From Reyranella sp. (GTDB lineage Bacteria; Pseudomonadota; Alphaproteobacteria; Reyranellales; Reyranellaceae): a stretch of DNA of 64,000 bases. Within the stretch, counting starts at the first letter, position 1. Each line of letters starts with the position of its first letter. Shown here piece after piece: positions 24,703 to 33,421 of the stretch. A model generated the notes under the pieces. The model saw only the letters and a list, made by a program, of their open reading frames with translations, made no database searches and was not told the DNA's origin. Position numbers and translations under genes: made by a program. The stretch covers positions 80,459 through 144,458 of the forward strand of contig NZ_JAUSBN010000073.1 of the NCBI RefSeq assembly GCF_030651995.1, written 5' to 3'.

Positions 24703-25512
24703 CTATGCCCGCGCCGGCAAGGCGCCGTTCGACGCACGTATCTCGGCAACGGCGCGGTCCCAGCTCGCGAGGCGGTCGGGGCCGGCCGGATGGGTGTCGA
24801 GCATGCCGGTGTCCCGGCGGCCCGACGAGCGGGCCAGGGTGACCAGCATGCCGCGCGCCTTGTCGAGGTCGACGTTCGAGCGATAGAGGATCACCGCAGC
24901 GAGATAATCGGCTTCGCGCTCCTGCTCCTTGGAGAAGGAGATGCGTCCGACCGCGCCGCCGAGGTTGGCGCCGGTATCCATCGCCGAACGCATCAGCTGG
25001 CTGCCATAGGGGCTGCGATAGGACGTCGCCGCGCCGGCCGCGCCCAGCAGGATTGCGCCGATTAGCGCGCCCGTCATCTGGTTGCGCTGGCTCGTGGCGA
25101 TGTGATTCGCTGCCTGGTGGCCGATCTCGTGCGCGAATACGAGGCAGACCTCCTCCTCGTTCGAGGCATATTCGACCACGCCGCGATTCACGAAGATCAG
25201 GCCATTGGCGCCCGCGCCGGCATTCATCGAGCGGTTCGCCGTTCCCACGAAGCGCCAGTCGCAGACGCCGACATTCATCTCGCGGCAGATCCGGTCGGCC
25301 GGTGGCCGGATGCGGACGAGGGCGGAGCGCATGATCTCGTCCACCTGTTCATCCGTCAGCACTCGGCGCTGCGGTGGGCCTCCGGCACCCTGAACTTCGC
25401 TTTGAGCGAGGCTGAGATGGCTGTCGCTGATCTGCGGAAGCTGGTGCACGGCGCCGGCGCAGCCGCACAGCGCACAGGCGCTCCCGAGCGCCAGAAACGA
25501 TCGCCTCTTCAT
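24703..25512 (-). CDS. M48 family metalloprotease lipoprotein
   Basis: ATG 25512 follows GGGGGAGCG; 269 residues. The N-terminus has a lipobox ALCGC (Cys18 would be lipidated). The zinc motif is FAHEIGHQAANH (His128, Glu129, His132), and EREADYLA supplies the third ligand. It is related to the LoiP/YcaL/BepA-type periplasmic proteases involved in outer-membrane quality control. Confidence 0.88.
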   Translation of the reverse strand: MKRRSFLALGSACALCGCAGAVHQLPQISDSHLSLAQSEVQGAGGPPQRRVLTDEQVDEIMRSALVRIRPPADRICREMNVGVCDWRFVGTANRSMNAGAGANGLIFVNRGVVEYASNEEEVCLVFAHEIGHQAANHIATSQRNQMTGALIGAILLGAAGAATSYRSPYGSQLMRSAMDTGANLGGAVGRISFSKEQEREADYLAAVILYRSNVDLDKARGMLVTLARSSGRRDTGMLDTHPAGPDRLASWDRAVAEIRASNGALPARA

Positions 25513-25720
25513 TCGCTCCCCCCACAGGGCCGTCGGTTGCAGGAACCCCATACAAACTACCCAGGGGTACAATGATGCGTCAACGACAGCGGTCTTTGTG
25601 GCTCCCTGACGGCAAGGGCCCTCCGAAACAGCCGCCGCGCGAAACCGGCGGGGTGCCTGCGGTTCCCGGCCCCGTCGCGCCTGCTATCCTCTTCCCCACG
25701 ACAAGGAGCATGGAGACGGA

Positions 25721-26395
25721 ATGGATTTCCAGGAACTGGTGCACAGCCGCCGCAGCACCCGCGGTTTTGCGAGGAGGCCCGTACCGAAGTCGGTGATCGC
25801 CGCAATCATCGAGGACGCCAAGCGCGCGCCATCGTCGATGAACAGCCAGCCCTGGCACGTCCATGTCCTGACCGGCGCGCCGCTCGACGAGGTGCGCCGG
25901 CGCAACATGGCGGAGATGACGGCGGGCAAACCCTCCAAGCGGGACATCTTTACCCACGGCCCCTACGAAGGCGCCCACCGCCAGCGCCAGGTCGACATCG
26001 CCAAGCAGCTGTTCGCCGCCATGGGCATCGCGCGCGACGACAAGGCGATGCGCCAGGACTGGGTGATGCGCGGCTTCCGCCAGTTCGATGCGCCGGTGTC
26101 GCTGGTGCTGACCTACGATCGCGTGCTCGATCCCGGCGCCACCTGCCACTTCGACCTCGGCGCCCTGTGCTACGGCATCGTGCTGGCGGCCTGGGATCGC
26201 GGCATCGGCGCGGTTGTGAACGGCCAGGGTATCGCCCGCTCCGACATCGTCCGCGAGGTCGCGAACATCCCCGACGACGAGGCGATCATGACCTGCGTCG
26301 CTCTGGGCTACCCCGACGACTCGTTTCCAGCCAACGCCGTCCGCTCGGAGCGCACGCCGGCCGAGGAGTTCGTGAGGTACGTCGGATTCGACTGA
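25721..26395 (+). CDS. Nitroreductase family protein
   Basis: The 224-residue FMN-dependent nitroreductase fold includes SRRSTRGFARRPVP at the N-terminus (phosphate-binding Arg), APSSMNSQPWHVHVL and a C-terminal GYPDDSFPAN. Likely an NAD(P)H-dependent oxidoreductase; substrate unknown. The TauE-like gene starts 11 nt after its stop, suggesting one operon. Confidence 0.9.
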   Translation: MDFQELVHSRRSTRGFARRPVPKSVIAAIIEDAKRAPSSMNSQPWHVHVLTGAPLDEVRRRNMAEMTAGKPSKRDIFTHGPYEGAHRQRQVDIAKQLFAAMGIARDDKAMRQDWVMRGFRQFDAPVSLVLTYDRVLDPGATCHFDLGALCYGIVLAAWDRGIGAVVNGQGIARSDIVREVANIPDDEAIMTCVALGYPDDSFPANAVRSERTPAEEFVRYVGFD

Positions 26396-26406
26396 GGGCG
26401 AACATC

Positions 26407-27123
26407 ATGCTCGTCGCGCTGGCCTTGTTCGCCATTTCGGTCGTCTACGCCACCGTCGGGCAGGCCGGCGGGACCGGCTTCCTTGCGGTCATGGCCGTGG
26501 CCGGTGTACCGGTCGACCAGCTTCGACCGACGGCGCTCGCCATGAACGTCGTTGCCGCGTCCTATACGAGCTGGCGGCTCCATGCGGCCGGCCTGATCGA
26601 CTGGCGAAGGTTGATGTCGCTGGCCGTTCCGGCGCTCCCCGCCGCGTTTGTCGGCGGCTTGATCGCGCTGCCGTCGGGACTGTACGCGTCGATGACCGGC
26701 GGTCTGCTGCTGGCGGCGGCCGTGCTCATGGTCGCGCGGCCAGCAACCGCCCTCCTGCCGGGTGTCGCGGCCTCGAGGGCGGGCCTGGGGGGCATCGGGG
26801 CGGTGGCGGGCTTTCTCTCGGGGCTCTCCGGCATCGGTGGCGGCGTCTTCATCTCGCCCGCTCTGATCGTGCTCGGCTGGGCCCGGCCCAGGGAAGCCGC
26901 CGGTCTGTCGGCGCCGTTCATCCTCGGCAATTCGTTGACGGGCCTCGCAGGCACTCTCCTCGCGGGCCAGCAATTCGCGCCGGAGCTTCCGCTCTTCGCC
27001 TGTGTCGCCCTCCTCGGCGCGGCCGTCGGAACCGCCGCGATCCTTCGCATCTCCGAGCGCATGGTACGCTTCGTCTTGGCGGCCATCATGGCCGTTGCCG
27101 GCCTGCGGCTCATGGCGAGGTGA
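26407..27123 (+). CDS. TauE/SafE family sulfite exporter-like permease
   Basis: ATG 26407 gives 238 residues with 7-8 membrane segments. Two internal repeats carry the family Gly-rich motifs (ATVGQAGGTGFLAVM and GFLSGLSGIGGGVFISPAL). Members export sulfite, sulfoacetate or other organic anions. It follows the nitroreductase closely; a functional link is not obvious. Confidence 0.87.
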   Translation: MLVALALFAISVVYATVGQAGGTGFLAVMAVAGVPVDQLRPTALAMNVVAASYTSWRLHAAGLIDWRRLMSLAVPALPAAFVGGLIALPSGLYASMTGGLLLAAAVLMVARPATALLPGVAASRAGLGGIGAVAGFLSGLSGIGGGVFISPALIVLGWARPREAAGLSAPFILGNSLTGLAGTLLAGQQFAPELPLFACVALLGAAVGTAAILRISERMVRFVLAAIMAVAGLRLMAR

Positions 27124-27138
27124 GGGCGGGCTTGGCTC

Positions 27139-27717
27139 TCAACCGCGCCCCATCGAATAGAACTCGGGGTTCGGGCGCATGCTGGTGACGTTGGCCATGC
27201 GGTTCGACAGGCCGAAGAAGGCGGCAATGGCGGCGATGTCCCAGACGTCTTCCTCGTCGAAGCCGTGCTGCTTCAGCGTCTCCATGTCGTCGTCGCCGAC
27301 GAGTTGGGCGGATTGGCTTACCTTCACGGCGAAGTCGAGCATGGCCTTCTGACGTGGCGAGATGTCGGCCTTGCGGTAGTTGATGGCGACCTGGTCGGCG
27401 ATCAGCGGGTCCTTGGCGCGGATGCGCAGGATCGCGCCGTGGGCGATCACGCAATACTGGCACTGGTTGAGGTTCGAGGTCGCCACGACGATCATCTCGC
27501 GCTCGGCCTTGCTGAGGTTGCCGGGCTTGTCCATCAGCGCGTCGTGATAGGCGAAGAAGGCGCGGAACTCGTCGGGCCGATGCGCGAGCACGAGGAAGAC
27601 ATTGGGAATGAATCCCGACTTCTCCTGCACCTTCTCGATGCGTTCGCGGATGTCGGCCGGCATCTCGGCAAGGGCGGGCACGGGGAAACGACCGATAGCG
27701 AGGTTCTTGGCGGACAT
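27139..27717 (-). CDS. Peroxidase-related AhpD/CMD-like protein
   Basis: ATG 27717 after AAGGAGAAAG; 192 residues. The AhpD-type motif NQCQYCVIAHG (Cys86, Cys89, His93) sits in a CMD fold preceded by SGFIPNVFLVLAHRP, typical of the peroxidase-related family. It probably reduces peroxides via the CxxC pair. Confidence 0.88.
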   Translation of the reverse strand: MSAKNLAIGRFPVPALAEMPADIRERIEKVQEKSGFIPNVFLVLAHRPDEFRAFFAYHDALMDKPGNLSKAEREMIVVATSNLNQCQYCVIAHGAILRIRAKDPLIADQVAINYRKADISPRQKAMLDFAVKVSQSAQLVGDDDMETLKQHGFDEEDVWDIAAIAAFFGLSNRMANVTSMRPNPEFYSMGRG

Positions 27718-27790
27718 GGGCTTTCTCCTTGTGAAGAGCGATACGATGATCTGTCGATGCGCCAAAACGCCGTGAAGCGTTCCGTCGAAC

Positions 27791-28762
27791 TCACCGCACG
27801 GAATAGACGAAGTTGGCGCCACCCGAAGACTTGCCGCTCCCCGAACCGCCGGCTGGCACGGCCATGGCTTCGTAGACGAACAGTACGAAATCGCTGAAGG
27901 CCTTGCGCCCGTCAAAGGGCTCCTGCTGGGGGACGCGTCTGCAGTCGCTCTTCCGGGAGGCGCAGACGTAGAAGGAGGTGAAGCCGTGCTCGCCGACCTT
28001 GACCATGTCGTCCGTCTTGTCTTTCCCGCTGTGGATGAACCGGTATTTCAGGTGCGGATTGACATAGAGCCGAGGGAGCTTCGACTTCAGGTCGTCCACG
28101 CAGATCACGCAGTTGGGCCCCTGCGTGAAGTTCGGGTCGGCGTACATCAACCGCGAACGCGGTCCGGACCCGTTCTCCGGGCAGCCTTCAAGTCGATACG
28201 CGATGTTGTTGCCCGGAGGCGACGACGGTACCGCCAATGCCTGCAGGGGATACTCGCAGAGAAAATACTTCTCGGCCTCGTCCTCGCTGCTCTCCCGGCC
28301 CGGTTCCACATGCGGGAAGGAGCCGGTCGCGTATTGATAGAGTGCCCGGAGTCGCCTGAGCTGATTGGCTCCGTTGGCGGGGACCATTGTCCAGCTCTGA
28401 TTCCACGAATCGACGAGCTGGATACCGAGTCCGGTCGCGGCCGTCGTGAACGTTCCCGTAAACTGGTTGCCCGCGTTCCTTCCCGCATCGGTGAGTCGGG
28501 CTGCAGAGGCGAAGCTCGAGCCCAGGGGAATGCTGAGGTTCGGATTGACCGCGTTGGCCGTCTGGGCGGTGCCGATCGAAATCGTCACCTGCGAGGGCAC
28601 GAAGTCCGGATCATCGAGGGCCTGGGCCAGATTGTAGAAAATCTGTCGTTTCTGTAGGGAGCCGAGGGAGGAGGCGAGGTCTGCCGTGTTGTAGTTGAGC
28701 TGGGTGCTCGCGCACCCCGTCAGGACCGCTCCCAATCCCAAGCAAGCAAGAAACCAACGCAT
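27791..28762 (-). CDS. Lipoprotein of unknown function
   Basis: The 323-residue protein begins with a lipoprotein signal (lipobox LTGC, Cys17). The mature start is CASTQLNYNTADLASSLGSLQKRQIFYNL in character. Such YNT...LQKRQ...NL patterns occur in outer-membrane-anchored alphaproteobacterial lipoproteins of unknown role. The C-terminal half is Cys-containing with a Gly/Ser-rich linker (GGSGSGKSSGG) just before the end. No enzymatic motif. Confidence 0.72.
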   Translation of the reverse strand: MRWFLACLGLGAVLTGCASTQLNYNTADLASSLGSLQKRQIFYNLAQALDDPDFVPSQVTISIGTAQTANAVNPNLSIPLGSSFASAARLTDAGRNAGNQFTGTFTTAATGLGIQLVDSWNQSWTMVPANGANQLRRLRALYQYATGSFPHVEPGRESSEDEAEKYFLCEYPLQALAVPSSPPGNNIAYRLEGCPENGSGPRSRLMYADPNFTQGPNCVICVDDLKSKLPRLYVNPHLKYRFIHSGKDKTDDMVKVGEHGFTSFYVCASRKSDCRRVPQQEPFDGRKAFSDFVLFVYEAMAVPAGGSGSGKSSGGANFVYSVR

Positions 28763-28869
28763 ATACGCTCCCCCGAAGTCCGCGACGGCAGGCTAGGCGA
28801 TGTCCCCCTCCGGCTTCAACGCATTTGCCAGTTGCGCCGACTTTAATCGTACGCCTCTTAGGTTGAACC

Positions 28870-29316
28870 TCACGCCGCCAGCAGGTCCGTCACCGCTGCC
28901 TTCTGTACCTCGGTTAGCGACACGCTCCTGCGGGTGGCGGCGTCGACATAGACGTGCACGAAGTGGCCGACGGCGGCGGGCACCTCGCTTTCCCGGATGA
29001 AGATCGCGAGTTCATAACGCAGCGAACTGTTGCCGATGCGGCCGAGCCGGATGCCGACATCCACGGTCTGGGGAAAGTCGACCGGCGCCAGGAATTCGCA
29101 GCCACTGGCGATGCACAGGCCGATCGAGGTCTGGCCCGGCGCCCGCAGGATCCCCCGCTCGATGGCGAGGGTGGTGAGCGACGTGTCGAACCAAGTGTAG
29201 TAGACGGCATTGTTGACGTGGCCGTAGGCGTCGCAGTCGGACCACCGGCTCGCGACCGGCATCCACCACTTGTAATCCCCGTGCCGCTCGTCCTTCGCTG
29301 CTCTCACGCCAGTCAT
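28870..29316 (-). CDS. Hotdog-fold acyl-CoA thioesterase (YbgC/FcbC type)
   Basis: From ATG 29316 the protein is 148 residues. The active-site stretch is RWSDCDAYGHVNNAVYYTWFDT, with the DxDxxGHVNN signature. Strands typical of single-hotdog thioesterases follow (VDVGIRLGRIGNSSLRYELAIF). It probably hydrolyses a small acyl-CoA; substrate unknown. Monocistronic. Confidence 0.9.
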   Translation of the reverse strand: MTGVRAAKDERHGDYKWWMPVASRWSDCDAYGHVNNAVYYTWFDTSLTTLAIERGILRAPGQTSIGLCIASGCEFLAPVDFPQTVDVGIRLGRIGNSSLRYELAIFIRESEVPAAVGHFVHVYVDAATRRSVSLTEVQKAAVTDLLAA

Positions 29317-29489
29317 CACGATCTCCCCCGCCGATGGCGGGCGTCATCTACAGGCGACCACAGGCTTGTTGCAACGGACGAAAATCTGCGCCTGGTGGTG
29401 CGGAGAGGAAGCGCGACCCTTGCCAGCATTCGGATCGCGGACCATTGTCGGCGTCTCGCGTTCACGGGTGCGTTGCGGACTTCCCTGAA

Positions 29490-29909
29490 ATGCCTTTGCA
29501 CTGGACCATCGACTCGCGGCTGCAGATCTTCGTGGCGACCTGCGATGGCACTGTCGACCTCGCCGAAGTGAATGTAATGCTTGATGCGGTGGTGGGAGCG
29601 AACGGGCTCGGCTATCGGAAATTGTTCGATGGCATGAACGGCAACACGCAGATGAGTGCGCTCGACATGTTGAGCATCGGCGTTCGCATTCGAGCGCTGC
29701 AGGACGGTTATCGGGAACACGGGCCGCTGGCCATCGTCGTGCCGGACGACAAGTATGCGCTGATGGCGCGCCTGCTCGGCATCCTGGCTGCGGCCAGGAG
29801 GCCGATGCGCGTATTCAAGGATGTGAAGGCGGCCCGCAAGTGGCTCGATTCGCCGGGGATCCGCGCCAGCCCGCCGGCATTCGACCGGCGCGGGGCGCTG
29901 CCGGCCTGA
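29490..29909 (+). CDS. STAS-like (SpoIIAA-type) hypothetical protein
   Basis: ATG 29490 gives 139 residues: MPLHWTIDSRLQIFVATCDGTVDLAEVNVML followed by alternating strands and helices and KAARKWL at the C-terminus. The pattern matches small STAS/SEC14-like alphaproteobacterial proteins of unknown function. The frame is open upstream to 29334, but composition and the lack of a ribosome binding site argue against it. Confidence 0.6.
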   Translation: MPLHWTIDSRLQIFVATCDGTVDLAEVNVMLDAVVGANGLGYRKLFDGMNGNTQMSALDMLSIGVRIRALQDGYREHGPLAIVVPDDKYALMARLLGILAAARRPMRVFKDVKAARKWLDSPGIRASPPAFDRRGALPA

Positions 29910-30089
29910 GGCTCGTGCCGGTGCACTCGCAGCATTCGCGGCTTACCGGCTTCCCGGCAGACGGACCCTCCGCTGACCGCGGTTGCGGCGGTGATCGCGC
30001 AGCGATTTTGAACCCTTGATGCAGGCTGCCGGATCGTGCCCAATTCCGCCGCTCTCGAGACTCTGGGACGAATGAAAGGTCCGGCCATG

Positions 30090-30854
30090 CGAAAGAACAA
30101 GATCAAGGAAATTTGGGCCGCGGGGAAGTGCGCGACACTGGGCTGGCTCTCAGTGCCGAACACCTTCACCGCCGAGGTCATGGCCCGGCAGGGCTTCGAC
30201 GCGCTGTGCGTCGACCTGCAGCATGGCCTGTCGGAGATGAAGGACGTGGCACCGATGTTGCAGGCGATCTCGCAGACCGACACGGTGCCGGTGGTGCGCG
30301 TCGCCTGGAACGAGCCGGCCGCGATCATGAAGGCCCTCGATCTCGGCGCCTACGGCATCATCGTGCCGCTGGTCAACAATGCCGAGGAAGCCGCGAAGGC
30401 TGTTGCGGCGTGCCGCTATCCGCCGGTGGGCATGCGCTCCTCTGGCCCGGTACGCGCCGTGCACTATGGCGGCGCCGACTACGTGGCCAACGCGAACGAC
30501 GAGATCATCGTCATGGCGATGATCGAGACCAAGGAAGGCCTGGAGAATCTCGAGGCGATCTGCGCGACGCCAGGGCTCGACGCCGTCTATATCGGCCCGG
30601 CCGACCTCTCGTTTGCGCTGGGCCTGCCGCCACGCGGCGACAATCCCGATCCGCTGCACATCGCGACCTGCGACAAGATCCGTGATGCGGCGCACAAGGC
30701 CGGTATCAAGTGCGTGATGCACTGCGCCGCGGCACCTTTTGCGGCCGGCGCCGTGAAGCGTGGCTTCGACATGGTGATGCTGACGGCCGATCTCTCCTGC
30801 ATGATCGCGGGTGCCCGGCAGCAGCTCGAGGAGCTGAAAGCCAAATCGGCTTGA
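30090..30854 (+). CDS. HpcH/HpaI family class II aldolase
   Basis: The start chosen is ATG 30090 (MRKNKIKEIWAAGKCATLGW), 254 residues as usual for the family. Conserved residues are in DLQHG (catalytic His), AMIETKEGLENL (metal Glu) and YIGPADLSFALG (metal Asp). It performs retro-aldol cleavage of a 2-oxo acid such as 4-hydroxy-2-oxo-heptanedioate or related acids to pyruvate plus an aldehyde. No pathway neighbours. Confidence 0.9.
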   Translation, partial: RKNKIKEIWAAGKCATLGWLSVPNTFTAEVMARQGFDALCVDLQHGLSEMKDVAPMLQAISQTDTVPVVRVAWNEPAAIMKALDLGAYGIIVPLVNNAEEAAKAVAACRYPPVGMRSSGPVRAVHYGGADYVANANDEIIVMAMIETKEGLENLEAICATPGLDAVYIGPADLSFALGLPPRGDNPDPLHIATCDKIRDAAHKAGIKCVMHCAAAPFAAGAVKRGFDMVMLTADLSCMIAGARQQLEELKAKSA

Positions 30855-31027
30855 GTCAGGCGACGCGAAGGCGCGGCCGCGGGCCCCGGCCACGGCCTCG
30901 TTGCAGCGTTCGTCATCTCGCGGACGCTCCGGCGGTGTCGCGAAGGGGCGACAACACCGCGGCGCATTTTGCGGGCGACCGAACATCACGTGTTCGCCTA
31001 TCGCCATTTTAGATGCGGCCGATCTTG

Positions 31028-31204
31028 TCAGTCGAGCGTAGCGAGCGCGCAGCGGATCTGTTTTTCCGCTGCCGGCCAGCGGCGGATCGCCTGCTCTGGC
31101 TTCAGTACTTCGGTCTGTAACTCGGATTTCGTATAAACGAGCTCGCCATCGTCATTGACTGCGAGCGACCCTTCCAAACCGGCGATTGCAATCTCCCTGG
31201 CCAT
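31028..31204 (-). CDS. Small hypothetical protein
   Basis: ATG 31204 after CGGAGGAAC; 58 residues, starting MAREIAIAGLEGSLAVNDDG and ending in a basic helix. No family recognised. A GCAAC-N16-CGTA near-match to the stress promoter lies at 31237-31261 on the same strand, 33 nt upstream. Confidence 0.55.
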   Translation of the reverse strand: MAREIAIAGLEGSLAVNDDGELVYTKSELQTEVLKPEQAIRRWPAAEKQIRCALATLD

Positions 31205-31236
31205 GTCGTTCCTCCGCACGCTGAGACATGAGAAAC

Positions 31237-31261
31237 TACGCGCGCCAGGGTATTCTGTTGC
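31237..31261 (-). promoter_or_regulatory. GCAAC-N16-CGTA, near-match to stress promoter motif
   Basis: On the minus strand GCAAC (31261-31257) and CGTA (31240-31237) are separated by 16 nt and end about 33 nt before the ATG at 31204. One base differs from the CGTT box seen elsewhere. Confidence 0.35.
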
Positions 31262-31452
31262 ATCACGCCGACAAGGCCCCGGTCAGCGAGGCACAGAATC
31301 AACACATTCGCATTTCAAGTGCAATATTGAATAAGCAAATGTTCGTGAGCAAATCGCGTGCTTGAAGGTTTCCATCACATTTTCCGACTCGCATGTCACC
31401 GTGCTGAATCGAATGCTTGGATGCTCATCAATGTTGCGATAGTGGTGAAGCC

Positions 31453-31785
31453 ATGACGGATTTGGCGGACGCGACACGTCACTCACTTTGCCAGCGTATC
31501 CATCGTTTCGTGCTCGTTTTGGAACGCTTCAGGCGCAATCCCAATCGTCGAGAGGCCTATCATATCCTCTCGGCCTTGGAATTGCTTCGTGAGGGCCGGT
31601 ATGATGCGGGAATAGAGGCCGTCCGCGCCGCCGAGCATGTGGCCCCAATTCCCGATGGGCTGGCTTTGCTGCCGGGCCTCCATGACGATATGACCGCCGC
31701 TGAATTGCGCCAGGCGCTGCGCGCGGTGGTTCGACCGGCGAACGGAGGCGTGCCGGATGGCCCAACTGCCGAGGCGGGCAAGTAG
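31453..31785 (+). CDS. Hypothetical helical protein
   Basis: ATG 31453 gives 110 residues. The first half is helical (LCQRIHRFVLVLERFRRNPNRREAYHILSALELLREG), followed by YDAGIEAVRAAEH in TPR-like style. It belongs to the group of small helical proteins scattered in the stress island; function unknown. An earlier ATG at 31417 is possible. Confidence 0.55.
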   Translation: MTDLADATRHSLCQRIHRFVLVLERFRRNPNRREAYHILSALELLREGRYDAGIEAVRAAEHVAPIPDGLALLPGLHDDMTAAELRQALRAVVRPANGGVPDGPTAEAGK

Positions 31786-31982
31786 GCACGTCGCTGGTCC
31801 GTCACAGCGCGGAAAACTCCCTGCAACCTTCCCCCTGCAACGACGTTTAGACGGCTCCTGCCGTTCCTGACGTTGGTTGAGTACGTGCACGCGCGCGAAG
31901 CGGTTCCCTGAAAGGCCATCTCCTCTGAGACGGGCCTCTTTGTCACGGCGTCGCACGGAAGCGAAATTGTCACAACGCTCTT

Positions 31983-32007
31983 GCAACCGCCTCCGAGTGG
32001 TCCCGTT
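31983..32007 (+). promoter_or_regulatory. GCAAC-N16-CGTT promoter-like motif
   Basis: GCAAC 31983-31987 and CGTT 32004-32007, about 35-40 nt before the small ORF at 32048. Exact copy of the motif seen at 22649-22673. Confidence 0.5.
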
Positions 32008-32047
32008 GCCCGGCCGGCCCGATGTTCGCCAGCGTGAGGAGATGAGG

Positions 32048-32245
32048 ATGCCGCTCGATACCACACACACGAGAATGGGATTCGAACTCGCCTTGTTGCG
32101 CGCTTTGGGAGAAGGGCGGCGCCGTCAGTCGCTTGCAGATCGGTTGTTGCGCGAACGACGCGATGGGGAAGCGTTCCCCGAGGTCCGCATCGCGCAGATG
32201 ATCCTGAAGGTCTCATCGCTTTCTCAATCGCCCGCCGAGCCCTAG
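32048..32245 (+). CDS. Small hypothetical protein
   Basis: GAGGAG precedes two possible ATGs (32042 and 32048). The 65-residue product starts MPLDTTHTRMGFELALLRALGEG and is basic and helical. No family recognised. The stress-type promoter motif directly upstream supports expression. Confidence 0.5.
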   Translation: MPLDTTHTRMGFELALLRALGEGRRRQSLADRLLRERRDGEAFPEVRIAQMILKVSSLSQSPAEP

Positions 32246-32251
32246 ACAGCA

Positions 32252-32710
32252 ATGCCTCGTGTGGCCTGGACAGACCTCGCCGGTGCGCCCGGCGCCGCTT
32301 ACCTTCTGGAGGGTGAACTCATGCCCTGCTTTGCCGGAGGGCGGCGTGACGACGATCCCTTCGACAGTGCGCGGCTCAGGTTCGCCGCCAACCTCATGGT
32401 GCGCACCTGCAGCCACCTCAAACTCAAGGGTCCTTTCGCGATACAGCCCTCGCGCGAAGGCAACAGGCTGCTGATCCAATGTGCAGTCACTGAAGAGCCC
32501 GACTTCGCACGTCTTGCAGAAGTGGCCGGCGGCAGCGAGATCGAAGCCTCGCTCTGGCGCGGTCGCCGACATTTCCAACTCGACGAGGCATGTCACGACG
32601 CATTGCTCGCCATCGCCGGTCCGCCCGACGGGCGAGGTGCCGGCCGCCGCGCCCGTGCGGCGGCCCGTGAGGCCGAGGAACAGTCGCGCTATCGCTGGGG
32701 TCGGGATTGA
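32252..32710 (+). CDS. Hypothetical protein
   Basis: The 152-residue soluble protein has a Gly/Asp-rich N-terminal part (CFAGGRRDDDPFDSARLRFAANLM), a central beta-rich part and a basic, disordered C-terminus (GRGAGRRARAAAREAEE). It starts 6 nt after the previous small ORF and is likely co-transcribed with it. I do not recognise it. Confidence 0.5.
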   Translation: MPRVAWTDLAGAPGAAYLLEGELMPCFAGGRRDDDPFDSARLRFAANLMVRTCSHLKLKGPFAIQPSREGNRLLIQCAVTEEPDFARLAEVAGGSEIEASLWRGRRHFQLDEACHDALLAIAGPPDGRGAGRRARAAAREAEEQSRYRWGRD

Positions 32711-32720
32711 AGAGCTTGGC

Positions 32721-33190
32721 GTGAAAGGGGCGGGTTTGCGGCTGGAGGCTGCCGCCGCGCTCAACTTTTTTGTCGATGCGCAGCGTCTTTTCGCCGAGAA
32801 CAGGGCTTGGAAGGTGGCACGGCTGCCGCGCGTGCTCCGGGCCGGTGGCGGAGATCGCGAGCTGGCATGCGCCGCGTACCGTCTTCATCCGGTTCGAGCC
32901 ACCCGCCACGCCCGACCCCGCGGAAGAGGGCATGGCGCTGCGCGGGCTTTGCGGCTGCGCTCGAGCGATGAGGCGTTATCACGCTGGTCGTGACCGGGGG
33001 TGAGACGGATGTCTGCGTCCTGGCGACGGTGATGCAGGCGATCGACCTCGGCTTCAGCATCGTGCTGCCGATCGATGCACAGTGCAGTACCAGCGACGGC
33101 GAACACGATGCGCTCGTCGACCTGTTCCACAAGCGCTTCGGCGCCCACTTGGAAGCGACGACGACCGAGGAACTCCTGCGCCACTGGTAG
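32721..33190 (+). pseudogene. Decayed isochorismatase-family cysteine hydrolase
   Basis: Pieces of one protein lie in three different frames: NFFVDAQRLFAENRAWKVARLPRVL (from about 32763, frame 0), RTVFIRFEPPATPDP (about 32878, frame 1) and TGGETDVCVLATVMQAIDLGF with the C-terminal rest (from 32990, frame 2). In intact relatives the second and third pieces are separated by roughly 70 residues that are missing here. Frameshifts plus an internal deletion make this a pseudogene. It lies just upstream of the catalase gene. Confidence 0.78.
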
Positions 33191-33358
33191 GCCAGCACGG
33201 CGCTCTGCATGACCGCCTCGTTGCGGTGGACCGGGAGACCGAACTTGGGGCTACCGGACGTCGGCGTCGCGACCGGGAGAGAGACGCCGCGGCACAGAGC
33301 TTGCGGCGGGGCAACGCCCGAACCGGCATCGCCGGTCGACATTATGCGGAAGCGAAGG

Positions 33359-33384
33359 GCAACCGTTCTCGTGGCAAGGCCGTT
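33359..33384 (+). promoter_or_regulatory. GCAAC-N17-CGTT promoter-like motif upstream of catalase
   Basis: GCAAC 33359-33363 and CGTT 33381-33384 with a 17-nt spacer, 37 nt before the catalase ATG at 33422. EcfG-type promoters accept 16-17 nt spacers. Confidence 0.45.
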
Positions 33385-33421
33385 TGCAGCGTTCCTCACG
33401 CATAACCGAACGGAACCCAAC

